Shown here: positions 1-8,310 of the stretch, one piece after another
Numbering within the stretch: position 1 is the first letter of the stretch
How the letters are laid out: every line of letters begins with the position of its first letter
From: Candidatus Cacconaster scatequi
GTDB taxonomy: Bacteria; Bacteroidota; Bacteroidia; Bacteroidales; UBA932
DNA: 32,068 nt
Assembly: GCA_018065305.1 (NCBI GenBank)
Contig: JAGHTO010000051.1
Span: 1 to 32,068 of the forward strand
Reading direction: 5' to 3'
Made by a program: the position numbers and the translations under genes
Notes under the pieces: generated by a model
Databases searched by the model: none
Seen by the model: only the letters and a program-made list of their open reading frames with translations
Told to the model about the DNA's origin: nothing

Positions 1-340
1 ACATTCCTACTTCCTCTGGGGTCTCAGATGAAATCGTGAAAAATGCATCTCCTCTTCGAACGGTATTCTGTGAGTGTTTTAGCCTTTCTTGTTCTGTTAT
101 TTTAACAAGACCAGTACGACTAATGTCAACTTTCGAATTGTCGAATACCGATTTGTATGTAATGAATGGCGCCCCTGTACCAAAATCAGAACCGCTTTTA
201 CCAGACAGGCCGTTATATGTATATCCAATTGATCTGAGTTTGTATGATTCCCACTCCCCGCTGAATTCCGGGAATCTCAAAGATGGGACCTTTGGGAGTT
301 GCACCGGACCGAGGTAGTATATTTCTCTGACATAAAACAT
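1..340 (-). CDS. hsdS: Type I restriction specificity subunit HsdS, 5' part only (runs off the left edge)
   Basis: HsdS reads the target sequence for a type I restriction-modification complex, through two target-recognition domains separated by helices. The frame is open from the ATG at 340 to the left edge (113 codons). It shows the typical HsdS opening, VPSLRFPEFSGEWE, around residues 19-32, followed by the start of a target-recognition domain (GLSGKSGSDFGTG, then FITYKSVFDNSK). An in-frame stop lies directly before the ATG, so the gene cannot begin further upstream. Residues 1-17 do not look like HsdS, so this may be a promoterless silent cassette joined here by recombination and not the expressed copy. 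It starts 7 bases from the divergent recombinase gene. hsdM, hsdR and the rest of the gene are not in view. The family call is firm; whether the gene is expressed or silent is inference. Confidence 0.85.
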   Translation of the reverse strand, partial: MFYVREIYYLGPVQLPKVPSLRFPEFSGEWESYKLRSIGYTYNGLSGKSGSDFGTGAPFITYKSVFDNSKVDISRTGLVKITEQERLKHSQNTVRRGDAFFTISSETPEEVGM

Positions 341-347
341 TCATTCT

Positions 348-1271
348 ATGAAAGAGAAAACAATCAAAGAAGTTTCCGACCTCTGGAGGAGGGACAAGAA
401 ACAGTATGTCAAGGTATCGACATACGCAGCCTACGTTCTCATTCTTGAGAATCACATTCTGCCGGCATTCGGCAACCGGACTACCATCAACGAAAGCGAA
501 GTCCAGGAATTCGTCATTACGTCCTTGAACAATGGACTTGCCCATAAGACCGTCCGGGATATGCTCATCGTCCTGAAGATGGTTGTCCGCTTCGGCACAA
601 AACTGGGATGCGACTGGAAGACGGATTGGGATATCAAGTTTCCAACGGTGCAACAAAGGCCGGAGCTGGAAGTGCTCAGTATCGAGAGCCACAAGAAAGT
701 GATGCAGTATGTCCGGGAAAATTTCACTTTCCGGAACCTTGGTATCTATATCTGCCTTTCCTGCGGACTCCGTATCGGTGAGGTCTGTGCACTTACCTGG
801 TCTGACATCGACATTGATGCAGGTGTCATTCGAATCCGGAAAACCATCGAGAGGGTTTATGTGATGGATGAGGATGAACGCCATACCGAACTTATGATTG
901 GCGCTCCGAAAACTCAGAATTCAATCCGGGACATTCCTATTTCGAGAGAGTTGATGAAGATGCTTAAGCCTGTACGGAAGGTTGTCAATGCCGATTATTT
1001 CATCCTGAGCAATGATGCCAATCCCATTGAGCCCAGGACATACCGGAACTATTATAAGGCCTTGATGGCGGAAATCGGCATCCCTGCGATGAAATTTCAC
1101 GGTCTGCGCCATAGTTTTGCGACGCGCTGCATCGAGAGCAACTGCGATTACAAGACTGTCAGTGTACTGCTCGGCCACTCGAATATCGGTACCACACTCA
1201 ACCTGTATGTGCATCCGAATCTGGAGCAAAAGAAGAAGTGCATCGACAGGGCGTTCAAGTTTATGAGGTAG
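348..1271 (+). CDS. Tyrosine recombinase (XerC/D-like integrase) beside hsdS
   Basis: A 307-residue site-specific recombinase of normal length. The N-terminal SAM-like DNA-binding half covers about residues 1-100 and the catalytic half about 110-300. The full catalytic set is visible: Arg142 in CGLRIGEV, Lys188 in APKTQNS, His251 and Arg254 in HGLRHSF, His277 in LLGHSN, and the nucleophile Tyr287 in LNLYVHP, so the enzyme should be active. It is divergent from the hsdS fragment. In Bacteroidales a recombinase in this position commonly inverts hsdS segments and so changes restriction specificity. A weak promoter (TTTG at 291, TATATTTC at 318) lies inside the hsdS reading frame. An integrase of a mobile element is the alternative, but no other element genes adjoin it. 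Confidence 0.93.
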   Translation: MKEKTIKEVSDLWRRDKKQYVKVSTYAAYVLILENHILPAFGNRTTINESEVQEFVITSLNNGLAHKTVRDMLIVLKMVVRFGTKLGCDWKTDWDIKFPTVQQRPELEVLSIESHKKVMQYVRENFTFRNLGIYICLSCGLRIGEVCALTWSDIDIDAGVIRIRKTIERVYVMDEDERHTELMIGAPKTQNSIRDIPISRELMKMLKPVRKVVNADYFILSNDANPIEPRTYRNYYKALMAEIGIPAMKFHGLRHSFATRCIESNCDYKTVSVLLGHSNIGTTLNLYVHPNLEQKKKCIDRAFKFMR

Positions 1272-1336
1272 GGGAGCCAATCAAGAATTAAGAACTCCAG
1301 TTTACGAAATGAAGGTAGTGCTTCATTGACTGAGAA

Positions 1337-1588
1337 TTAAATAATAGAGCCTTCGTACAATTGCTCCAGTGGAAATATCATATCCCAATCTTGCCCCCAC
1401 ACGATGTTGCCGTCTTCAAGAATAAACTTCTCAAATTCCTCTTCATCAAGATACTTGTTATATTGAGGATGGGGATGACGATGAATGAAATCACCAATGT
1501 TTATGGTTTGGCGTTTGTTGTCGCTAAAAATCAATTCAACACACAATTTACCGGCAACTTTGGCTTCAACAATTCTCAATCTGTCCAT
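1337..1588 (-). CDS. DUF2442 family small protein
   Basis: An 83-residue protein resembling the DUF2442 family: an N-terminal strand-rich part (MDRLRIVEAK, then FSDNKRQTINIGDF) and a C-terminal FILEDGNIVWGQDWDM segment. The role of the family is unsettled; members often sit beside DUF4160 proteins in toxin-antitoxin-like pairs, but no DUF4160 partner is present here. A longer frame extends upstream into the GH3 gene. I chose the internal ATG at 1588 because similarity starts there and a GAAGGAA Shine-Dalgarno-like sequence precedes it. It lies 10 bases downstream of the GH3 stop on the same strand, so it could be read through from that gene, though a functional link is doubtful. Confidence 0.7.
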   Translation of the reverse strand: MDRLRIVEAKVAGKLCVELIFSDNKRQTINIGDFIHRHPHPQYNKYLDEEEFEKFILEDGNIVWGQDWDMIFPLEQLYEGSII

Positions 1589-1598
1589 TTTCCTTCGA

Positions 1599-3893
1599 TT
1601 ACAGTTTGAAGAGTACGGAAAGGGGGCCTGCGGTTGCCTTGAATTCGCCGGGTTCGAGAACCCATTTGAGGTTCTCATCCACGAAGGCAAGGTCGGAGGC
1701 CTTGAACGACAACTCCACAGTTCTGGTCTGGTGAGGTTCGAGAGAAACCTTATCAAAGGCGCGGAGGCGTTTGATGTCAGGGGAGATTGAAGCTACCAGA
1801 TCGGATACAAACAGGAGTACGGGCTCCTTGACGCTTCTTCCGGATTTGTTGGTAAGCGTAACGCTGAACTTGACGGTCTCTCCCTGTTCCACGAGTTTCA
1901 GTTCATTATACTCCACTTCAGAATATGACAGGCCGTAGCCGAAAGGCCACTGCACAGTGGTGTTCGCATCATAGTTGTATGCGCCGTTCATCGTCTCCAC
2001 ATATTCGCAGGGTTTGCAGTCGTATGTGATGAACGAACCGTGGTACTTGGGATAGGTGTAGGGGAGGCGTCCGGAGAAGTTGGACTCCCCGGAAATCAGA
2101 TTGGCAAGAGCGTCTCCACCGTAGTTTCCGGGGAGGAATGTCTGCACAACGGCCGATGCGAGGGGAACAAGCCCTCCGATGAGGCGGGGACGGCCTTCGT
2201 TGAGCACCAGGATTACGGGCTTGCCGGTTGCGGCGAGAGATTCAATCATCGCCGTCTGGTTGGCTGACAGGTTGAGGTCATCGATGTTGCCGGGTGTCTC
2301 AGTGTAGGAATTCTCTCCTATGAACGCTATCAGCACGTCTGCACGGGCAATCTTGTCTGCAGTGGAACCGACTTGCGAAACAGCGGATTCGGGGACCTGT
2401 TCGTCTTTCCGGAAATCAAATCTGTCATAGCGCACCATCTCGCTGAATTCCACGTTCTGCTTTCCGAACTTTTCCTCAAGCGCTTCACGGAAACTGTGAT
2501 ATCGTCCTATCTTTCTGGCAACCAGGTCAGTCCTTTCGCCCTGCCAGCTGTAGGACCAACCCCCGTTCATCGGGCGGAAATTATCGGCATTCGGGCCGCA
2601 TACGAAGATTTTTGTGCCGGGCTTCAGAGGAAGAATGTCTTTGTTGTTCTTGAGAAGCACCATACACTCTTCAGCCATCTTCACGGCCTCACGCGCAAAG
2701 CTTTCGGAACCGAAATCCTTGTACATTGACTTGAGTTCATCGGAAGGGATGTCCCACGTGGCGCGATCCATCAGGCCGACATGAATCTTCAGTCTGAGAA
2801 TGCGGCGTACGGCATCGTCAATCCTGGACATCGGGACGCGGCCTTCATTTACAAGTTCGGTCAGCAGGTCGCAGAAATCGGTGGAGTAGGGGTCCATTGT
2901 CATATCGATGCCGGCATTGATGGCAAGGGCGATGGCGCCCTTCTTGTCCGCCGCGACGTGGTCGCGCCTCCATAGGTTGTCGATGTCAGCCCAGTCGGTG
3001 ACAATCATTCCGTCCCAGTCCAGACCTTCTTTCAGCCATTCCGTGAGAAGCGTATGGTTCGCGTGGAAAGGTATGCCCCCGTTGTTTGAGGAATTGACCA
3101 TCACGCTCAGCGCCCCGGCTTCGCAGCTGGCTTTGAACGGCTGGAAGTACTTTTCCATCATATCGCGGTATGTGATGTTTGACGGTGTCCTGTCCTTGCC
3201 GCTGACTGCAGCTCCGTAAGCCAGATAATGCTTCAGGCAGGCGGCGGTGTTGTACATTCCTATATGGTTCGGGTCGTCACCCTGAAGTCCTTTGGTAAGT
3301 TCTACACCCATAACGGAGTTGACAAGCACGTCCTCTCCGAAACTTTCCCACATACGGGGCCAGAGAGGGGAGCGTGAGATGTCCATTACCGGAGAATAGA
3401 CCCAGGGAATAAGGCAGGCCCTGCTCTCGTAGGCGGTTATCTGACCGATTCTGAAGGGGATTTCGGGGTTGAAGGAAGCTCCCTGCCCGATCTCCTGAGG
3501 GAAGAGGGTGGCGCCCCAGGTATAGCTTGCTCCGTGTACCTGGTCAACCCCGTAGATTTGGGGAACGCCGCATTTGGCGTTGGATACATCGTTCAGGGTT
3601 CGTATTATATCAGCCCAGACTTCCGGCGTCTGCGCGACTCCTTCCGGAACATTGAGGATTGAGCCCACCTTGTATTTTCCGAAGACAGTGTTGACAGCCT
3701 CCGCGGACAGCTTGCCGCCTGCAAGGACCTTGTCTATGGCAAGCTCGCACATCTGACCGATTTTTTCCTCCAGAGTCATCCCGGAAAGGATGGACTCTAT
3801 CTGGGATTCAACTTTAGGGTCTTTAGGAAGGCACTGTGCATAGGCATACTGTATGCCGGCAAGTGCAATGAGGGCTAGGAGTAATCTTTTCAT
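1599..3893 (-). CDS. Secreted GH3 beta-glucosidase-like glycoside hydrolase
   Basis: A 764-residue family 3 glycoside hydrolase, probably a periplasmic exo-acting beta-glucosidase or beta-xylosidase that trims oligosaccharides from plant glucans. Residues 1-20 form a signal peptide ending in AYAQ. The (beta/alpha)8 domain follows, with SFGEDV near 184, the KHY substrate motif at 221-223 and the nucleophile Asp300 in MIVTDWADI. The alpha/beta sandwich domain carries the GENSYTETPG loop expected to hold the acid/base Glu. A fibronectin-III-like C-terminal domain ends the protein. Length and domain order fit BglX-type enzymes of Bacteroidales; the exact substrate cannot be read from the sequence. 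It diverges from the GH95-like gene across a 92-base gap, so the two may respond to the same glycan, but no SusC/SusD pair is present. Confidence 0.94.
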   Translation of the reverse strand: MKRLLLALIALAGIQYAYAQCLPKDPKVESQIESILSGMTLEEKIGQMCELAIDKVLAGGKLSAEAVNTVFGKYKVGSILNVPEGVAQTPEVWADIIRTLNDVSNAKCGVPQIYGVDQVHGASYTWGATLFPQEIGQGASFNPEIPFRIGQITAYESRACLIPWVYSPVMDISRSPLWPRMWESFGEDVLVNSVMGVELTKGLQGDDPNHIGMYNTAACLKHYLAYGAAVSGKDRTPSNITYRDMMEKYFQPFKASCEAGALSVMVNSSNNGGIPFHANHTLLTEWLKEGLDWDGMIVTDWADIDNLWRRDHVAADKKGAIALAINAGIDMTMDPYSTDFCDLLTELVNEGRVPMSRIDDAVRRILRLKIHVGLMDRATWDIPSDELKSMYKDFGSESFAREAVKMAEECMVLLKNNKDILPLKPGTKIFVCGPNADNFRPMNGGWSYSWQGERTDLVARKIGRYHSFREALEEKFGKQNVEFSEMVRYDRFDFRKDEQVPESAVSQVGSTADKIARADVLIAFIGENSYTETPGNIDDLNLSANQTAMIESLAATGKPVILVLNEGRPRLIGGLVPLASAVVQTFLPGNYGGDALANLISGESNFSGRLPYTYPKYHGSFITYDCKPCEYVETMNGAYNYDANTTVQWPFGYGLSYSEVEYNELKLVEQGETVKFSVTLTNKSGRSVKEPVLLFVSDLVASISPDIKRLRAFDKVSLEPHQTRTVELSFKASDLAFVDENLKWVLEPGEFKATAGPLSVLFKL

Positions 3894-3932
3894 AAGTGCA
3901 ATTTACCCAATATTAATCAACTTGACAAATGA

Positions 3933-3961
3933 TTTGTTATCCTCTTTTTTGACTATTTTTG
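3933..3961 (+). promoter_or_regulatory. Promoter of the GH95-like gene
   Basis: TTTG at 3933-3936 and TATTTTTG at 3954-3961 match the Bacteroidota -33 and -7 elements, with a 17-base spacer that is slightly short. Transcription would start near 3966, after the upstream ATG at 3959. This supports translation from the ATG at 3986. Confidence 0.6.
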
Positions 3962-3985
3962 CATAAACAATCCATTAATTGCGGT

Positions 3986-6217
3986 ATGAGAAAATTTGTC
4001 TTGATTCTGGCGGCCGGATGTATGGCGGCCCTTGCATCGTGTAACGGAGGCTTCACGCCGGAAGCAGGTGACAGTGACCTTGTGTTTGACAGCCTTGCAA
4101 CTACCTGGGATGAGGCTGTGCCTCTGGGCAATGCCGAACTGGGTCAGCTTGTCTGGGAAAAGAGAGGCAATCTCCGTTTCTCCCTGGACCATTATGATTT
4201 GTGGGATCTCAGCAAGACCCCTGACTATCAGGATACCGTCAAATTCAAGTTCAAGTGGCTTCTGGACAGGGTGGCAGCCGAAGACAATGAGGCGATACGG
4301 CAACAGTTCTCCTATCATTACGGCCACGCCCCGGCCCCTTCCAAGATATCCTGCGCGGCTCTTGAATTCCCTATGGAAAAGCTGGGTGCAGTGAAATCTG
4401 TCCGTCTGTACCTCAATGACGCTTTGTGCCGCGTGGAGTGGGAGAGTGGAGCGACTCTGGAAACCTTCGTCGCCGCCTCCGAACACGTCGGATGGTTCAT
4501 ATTCAAAGGGGTGGATGCCCCAGAGTTCGTACCTTCCATCAAAGCGCCTCAGTATCAGGGTAAAGCTGATGAGGAAGCCGACGGCATCACGGTCACTGAA
4601 CTGTCGTCGCTGGGGTATGAACAGGGGAGTATCATCGCCTCCGACCGCAGCATACACTATCACCAGAAAGGTGTGGGAGATTATTCCTATGACGTGGCAG
4701 TTTCTTGGGAGCAAGGCGGTGGCAGCCTTACGGGTGCCTGGAGTGTGAGTACCTCCCTCAATGACATCAATGCCGTGGATGAGGTGGCAAAGGCTATGGA
4801 ACGTGGCATCGGAAGAGATTACCGCAGCCATCTGGAATATTGGGACGGCTTCTGGAGCGCTTCCTCCGTGACAGTACCGGACCCGGTGATACAGAAGCAG
4901 TATGACAATGAGATGTATAAATTGGGCTCTGCAAGCCGAAAGGAGTCGCGCCCGATCTCTCTTCAGGCTGTATGGACTGCCGACAACGGCCTGCTTCCTC
5001 CCTGGAAAGGGGACTACCACAACGACCTCAATACCCAGCTCAGCTATTGGCCCGTATATGTGGGCAACCATCTTGACGAAGGGGAGGCGTTCCTGAAATA
5101 CCTCTGGGATTGCAGGGATACATTCAGGCGATACGCCCGCGACTTCTTTGAAGTGGATGGCATTATGGTACCCGGTGTCGCAACGCTTGACGGCGAACCG
5201 ATGGGCGGATGGGCACAATATTCCTTCTCGCCAACGACGTCGGCTTGGGTGGCGCAGCACTTCTACCTCCATTGGAAGTACAGCGCAGATGACGGATTCC
5301 TCAAGGAAAAGGGCTATCCGTTTGTCTATGAGGTGGCTGTCGCATTAGAACAGATTTCGTATATCGATGCCGGCGGACATCGCGTGCTGCCAGTGAGTTC
5401 CAGCCCCGAGATTTATAACGACAGTATGGAGGCGTGGTTCCACACTATGACCAATTACGACCTTTCTCTGATGCGCTTCATTTTCAGAGCTGCCGCTGAG
5501 ATGGGGGAGGCGCTCGGCCTCCCGGACGATTCCGCCAAATGGAGAAGATGCCTGTCGGAACTGCCGGAGCTTGATGTAGAGGACGATGCTCTCACCTTTG
5601 CCCACGGATTCCCGTACAATGAGTCGCACCGCCACTTTTCCAATGCCATGGCAATCTTTCCCCTCGATCTGCTGGACTGGTACGATGGAGAGGAATCCCG
5701 CAGAATCATAAAGGGCACCATAGCAAAGCTCGACGAGTACGGACCGGACTGGTGGTGCGGTTATTCATATTCGTGGCTTGCAAATATGAAGGCTTATGCC
5801 CTGGCTGGTGAGGGCGCCGCCGAAGCCCTGCGCACTTTTGCCCGGTGTTTCTGTCTTCCGAATACATTCCACGCCAACGGAGACCAGACCAAAAGCGGCA
5901 AATCGCAGTTCACCTACAGGCCGTTCACTCTTGAAGGCAACTTCGCTTTCGCTTCCGGTCTCCAGCAGATGCTTATGCAGAGCAGAAGCGGTGTGATAAG
6001 GGTCTTTCCGGCAATTCCTGCCGATTGGAAGGATGTCAGATTCAGTCATCTTCGTGCCCGCGGAGCCTTCCTTGTCTCTGCCGTGATGAAGGACGGAAAA
6101 GTTTCCAGCCTTGAGGTCCTTTCGGAAAAAGGAGGCCGTCTCTGCATTGAAATTCCCGGTCAGAGCGAGCCGTACGTGGCTGAAACCCAGCCTGGGCAGG
6201 TCATCAGACTGATATGA
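3986..6217 (+). CDS. GH95-like glycosidase (fucosidase/galactosidase superfamily), lipoprotein
   Basis: A 743-residue lipoprotein. The signal peptide ends at a lipobox (ALAS before Cys19), so it should be membrane-anchored and face the periplasm or cell surface. The N-terminal domain has the GH95-type TTWDEAVPLGNAELGQ stretch. The (alpha/alpha)6 domain carries LQAVWTADNGLLPPW, then NDLNTQLSYWP near 346-356, SSSPE with Glu475 in the place of the family's general acid, and SHRHFS near 547-552. GH95 enzymes release alpha-L-fucose or L-galactose by inversion. The first Asn of the family's NxN water-activating motif is Asp here, so activity on fucosides is uncertain. An ATG at 3959 would add nine residues, but it precedes the predicted transcription start. 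It diverges from GH3 and ends 2 bases before the convergent phosphatase gene. Confidence 0.78.
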   Translation: MRKFVLILAAGCMAALASCNGGFTPEAGDSDLVFDSLATTWDEAVPLGNAELGQLVWEKRGNLRFSLDHYDLWDLSKTPDYQDTVKFKFKWLLDRVAAEDNEAIRQQFSYHYGHAPAPSKISCAALEFPMEKLGAVKSVRLYLNDALCRVEWESGATLETFVAASEHVGWFIFKGVDAPEFVPSIKAPQYQGKADEEADGITVTELSSLGYEQGSIIASDRSIHYHQKGVGDYSYDVAVSWEQGGGSLTGAWSVSTSLNDINAVDEVAKAMERGIGRDYRSHLEYWDGFWSASSVTVPDPVIQKQYDNEMYKLGSASRKESRPISLQAVWTADNGLLPPWKGDYHNDLNTQLSYWPVYVGNHLDEGEAFLKYLWDCRDTFRRYARDFFEVDGIMVPGVATLDGEPMGGWAQYSFSPTTSAWVAQHFYLHWKYSADDGFLKEKGYPFVYEVAVALEQISYIDAGGHRVLPVSSSPEIYNDSMEAWFHTMTNYDLSLMRFIFRAAAEMGEALGLPDDSAKWRRCLSELPELDVEDDALTFAHGFPYNESHRHFSNAMAIFPLDLLDWYDGEESRRIIKGTIAKLDEYGPDWWCGYSYSWLANMKAYALAGEGAAEALRTFARCFCLPNTFHANGDQTKSGKSQFTYRPFTLEGNFAFASGLQQMLMQSRSGVIRVFPAIPADWKDVRFSHLRARGAFLVSAVMKDGKVSSLEVLSEKGGRLCIEIPGQSEPYVAETQPGQVIRLI

Positions 6218-6219
6218 GG

Positions 6220-6678
6220 CTATTGGCGGAGCATCGCTTCGCAGCCTTCGAGAATGTCCTGGAAGGTGGTTTCGAAATCACCAGTGTACCACGGGTCGGC
6301 CACGTCCCGTTTTCTTCCGGTGTAGGACATCAGAAGTCTCACTTTCTTCTGCGTGTCGTCCGGAATGATGCGGCTCAACCATCGCAGGTTGCTTGAATCC
6401 ATACAGACAATTCTGTCGAAGCGTTCATAATCCGCTCCGGTTATGGTACGGGCGGTCTTTGCCGGGTCGAACAATACTCCGTGCTGATTCAGGCAGCGTT
6501 TTGCCGGTGGATAGATGGGGTTGCCATATTCCTCATCCGACACAGCGGCGCTCTCGACGTGATACAGATTTTCCATTCCCTTCGCCTTGACAAGGGCCTT
6601 GAATATGAATTCAGCCATCGGGCTCCTGCAGATATTCCCGTGGCAGACGAAAAGTATTCGAATCTTTTTGTCAGTCAT
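6220..6678 (-). CDS. Low-molecular-weight protein tyrosine phosphatase
   Basis: A 152-residue cytoplasmic phosphatase of standard family length. The P-loop VCHGNICRS gives the nucleophile Cys12 and the phosphate-binding Arg18, and ADPWY gives the general acid Asp128. Bacterial members dephosphorylate tyrosine kinases that control capsule or exopolysaccharide export, or other phosphotyrosine proteins. No partner kinase or polysaccharide operon is seen here, so the substrate is open. It is convergent with the GH95-like gene and divergent from the PfkB kinase, with its own -7 box just upstream. Confidence 0.93.
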   Translation of the reverse strand: MTDKKIRILFVCHGNICRSPMAEFIFKALVKAKGMENLYHVESAAVSDEEYGNPIYPPAKRCLNQHGVLFDPAKTARTITGADYERFDRIVCMDSSNLRWLSRIIPDDTQKKVRLLMSYTGRKRDVADPWYTGDFETTFQDILEGCEAMLRQ

Positions 6679-6694
6679 TGGTCTTTTTTCCTCA

Positions 6695-6702
6695 CAAATA
6701 TA
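6695..6702 (-). promoter_or_regulatory. -7 box for the phosphatase gene
   Basis: Read on the minus strand the site is TATATTTG, an exact TAnnTTTG match. It lies 16 bases before the ATG and predicts a leader of about a dozen bases. No convincing -33 element is visible. Confidence 0.5.
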
Positions 6703-6742
6703 CGGTTAAATTTCTTATCTTTCAGTTTCAAAACAACTTCAG

Positions 6743-7684
6743 ATGCGGAAGATTATCGGTATAGGCGAGACGGTGCTGGACATCATTTTCAGGGATGACC
6801 GGCCCTCGGCGGCGATTCCGGGAGGGTCGACGTTCAATGCAATGATTTCATTGGGAAGAATGACTTCCCGGCATTTTCCTCAAACCAAGGTGATGATGGT
6901 TACACAGACCGGTTCCGACCACGTGGGAGACATCGTCACTTCGTTTATGGAGGAGAACGGTGTGAGTTCTCTGGCCGTCACGCGCAATCCGGGGACGCAG
7001 ACCCACATCTCCCTTGCATTCCTGGACAAGGACAACAATGCCCGGTATGAGTTCTACAAGGACCACGCAAGCGCCTCCCTGAGGGAAGATACCGTTGAAA
7101 TCGTCGGCTTCGGAGCGGATGACCTGGTGCTCTTCGGCTCGTACTTCGCAATCAACCCGAAAATACGCGAATATACACGGACTCTTCTGGAAAAGGCCCG
7201 CAATGCCGGGGCTGTCCTCTTCTACGACGTCAATTTCCGGAAGAGCCACCTGAGCGATCTTTCCGATACTTTTGAGAATATTCAGGAGAATTGCCGTCTG
7301 AGCGATGTGGTACGCGGCTCGTCGGAGGATTTCGGCTATCTGTTCGGAACTGCGGATCCCGCGGAGATATATGACAGGCACATCAGTCCCCTGTGCCGCA
7401 ATTTCATCTGCACGCAAGGGGCCGGCCCGGTGGAGGTGTTCACGCCTGACAGGCATATGTCGTTCCCGGTGGAGGACTATGAGACGGTGTCAACTATTGG
7501 CGCCGGGGATAATTTCAACGCCGGATTTCTCTATGCGCTGCTTGCAAAGAACATCGGCGGGCCGGATTTGGAAACTATTCCGGAATCTGTCTGGAAAGAT
7601 ATCGTCTGCATAGCCGGACAATTCTCCAAGAACTGCTGCCAGAGTATTGACAACTACGTCAGCAGGGACTTTGAGGTTCTGTAA
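6743..7684 (+). CDS. PfkB-family carbohydrate kinase (fructokinase/ribokinase type)
   Basis: A 313-residue sugar kinase that transfers phosphate from ATP to a sugar hydroxyl. The N-terminal signature is IPGGSTFNAM at 25-34 and the C-terminal PfkB signature is TIGAGDNFNAGF, with Asp256 as the catalytic base and GAGD as the anion hole. Asp162 in YDVNFRKS is also typical of the family. Length is normal. The most likely substrate is fructose or a related hexose, but family members differ in specificity and this cannot be settled here. It sits alone between a divergent phosphatase and the convergent end of the polyene-like operon. A near-consensus TATCTTTC at 6716 may be its -7 box. Confidence 0.9.
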   Translation: MRKIIGIGETVLDIIFRDDRPSAAIPGGSTFNAMISLGRMTSRHFPQTKVMMVTQTGSDHVGDIVTSFMEENGVSSLAVTRNPGTQTHISLAFLDKDNNARYEFYKDHASASLREDTVEIVGFGADDLVLFGSYFAINPKIREYTRTLLEKARNAGAVLFYDVNFRKSHLSDLSDTFENIQENCRLSDVVRGSSEDFGYLFGTADPAEIYDRHISPLCRNFICTQGAGPVEVFTPDRHMSFPVEDYETVSTIGAGDNFNAGFLYALLAKNIGGPDLETIPESVWKDIVCIAGQFSKNCCQSIDNYVSRDFEVL

Positions 7685-7698
7685 AGCAAGAAATACAG

Positions 7699-8310
7699 TT
7701 ATGAGAGGGAAAGGTTGTATTTCGCCAGAATATCGTCTCCCTTTTTATAGCGCACGGCGTTGAGACCGGCGGCTCTTGCACCTTCCACGTTGGCGATTGA
7801 GTCATCTACGAAGAGAATCTCTTCGGGAAGGAAGCCTGTGCGACGGACAACCTCGTCAAAGATTTCCCTTCCGGGTTTGAGCATCTTCAGCCTGAAGGAG
7901 AAAAAGAACTCCCTGAAGCAGCCGGACACCCCTTGTTTATCGAGAATTTCCATTTCGTGCTTTAAACATACCGGGTTGTTGTTGCTTAGGATAAACAATG
8001 GATAATCCTTTGACAGTAAGATAATTTGCCGAATTATATCAAGGTTTGCTCCAGCAACAAGCGAGTTAAAGCAAAACTTTATGTCATCTGCGGTTGCATC
8101 CTTTGTGCAATGACGAAGACATTCCTCATAGAACTCACTCTCATCTATCAGCCCTTCCTCCAAATCGCTTATGAAACCCTTCTGGTGATAGACGTCGAGA
8201 TATGTCTTTATGTCCGAAAACCCTGCTCTCTCCTTGAAATTTCTTATGCAACGGGGCATATCCAAATCAAGGATGACACCTCCCATATCGAAAATGACAG
8301 CCTTGATCAT
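7699..8310 (-). CDS. HAD-superfamily hydrolase (subfamily IA), last gene of the six-gene operon
   Basis: A 203-residue phosphatase-like protein. Motif I is FDMGGVILD with the nucleophile Asp8; the usual second Asp is Gly, as in YihX-type HADs. Motif II is FILSNN, motif III has the Lys in MLKPGREIF, and motif IV is FVDDS. A cap domain lies between motifs I and II. The frame extends 11 codons further upstream, but the ATG at 8310 shares a base with the stop of the preceding ketoreductase gene (TAATG), which marks translational coupling. Its role in the operon is unknown; it could dephosphorylate a product or be a housekeeping sugar-phosphate phosphatase carried along. Confidence 0.85.
   Translation of the reverse strand: MIKAVIFDMGGVILDLDMPRCIRNFKERAGFSDIKTYLDVYHQKGFISDLEEGLIDESEFYEECLRHCTKDATADDIKFCFNSLVAGANLDIIRQIILLSKDYPLFILSNNNPVCLKHEMEILDKQGVSGCFREFFFSFRLKMLKPGREIFDEVVRRTGFLPEEILFVDDSIANVEGARAAGLNAVRYKKGDDILAKYNLSLS

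Noticed and set aside
36-317. 93-codon ORF on the plus strand at the left edge
   Set aside because: It is antisense to the recognisable HsdS frame, and its translation resembles nothing.
213-884. 223-codon ORF on the minus strand crossing hsdS and the recombinase
   Set aside because: It runs antisense through the recombinase gene; the HsdS frame and the recombinase explain both strands better.
1337-1756. Extended 139-codon start for the DUF2442 gene
   Set aside because: The first 56 codons overlap the GH3 3' end in another frame and look like shadow sequence; the ATG at 1588 has a ribosome-binding site.
3953-5272. 439-codon ORF antisense to the GH95-like gene
   Set aside because: A long shadow frame of a codon-biased gene; no motif, while the plus strand has a signal peptide and catalytic motifs.
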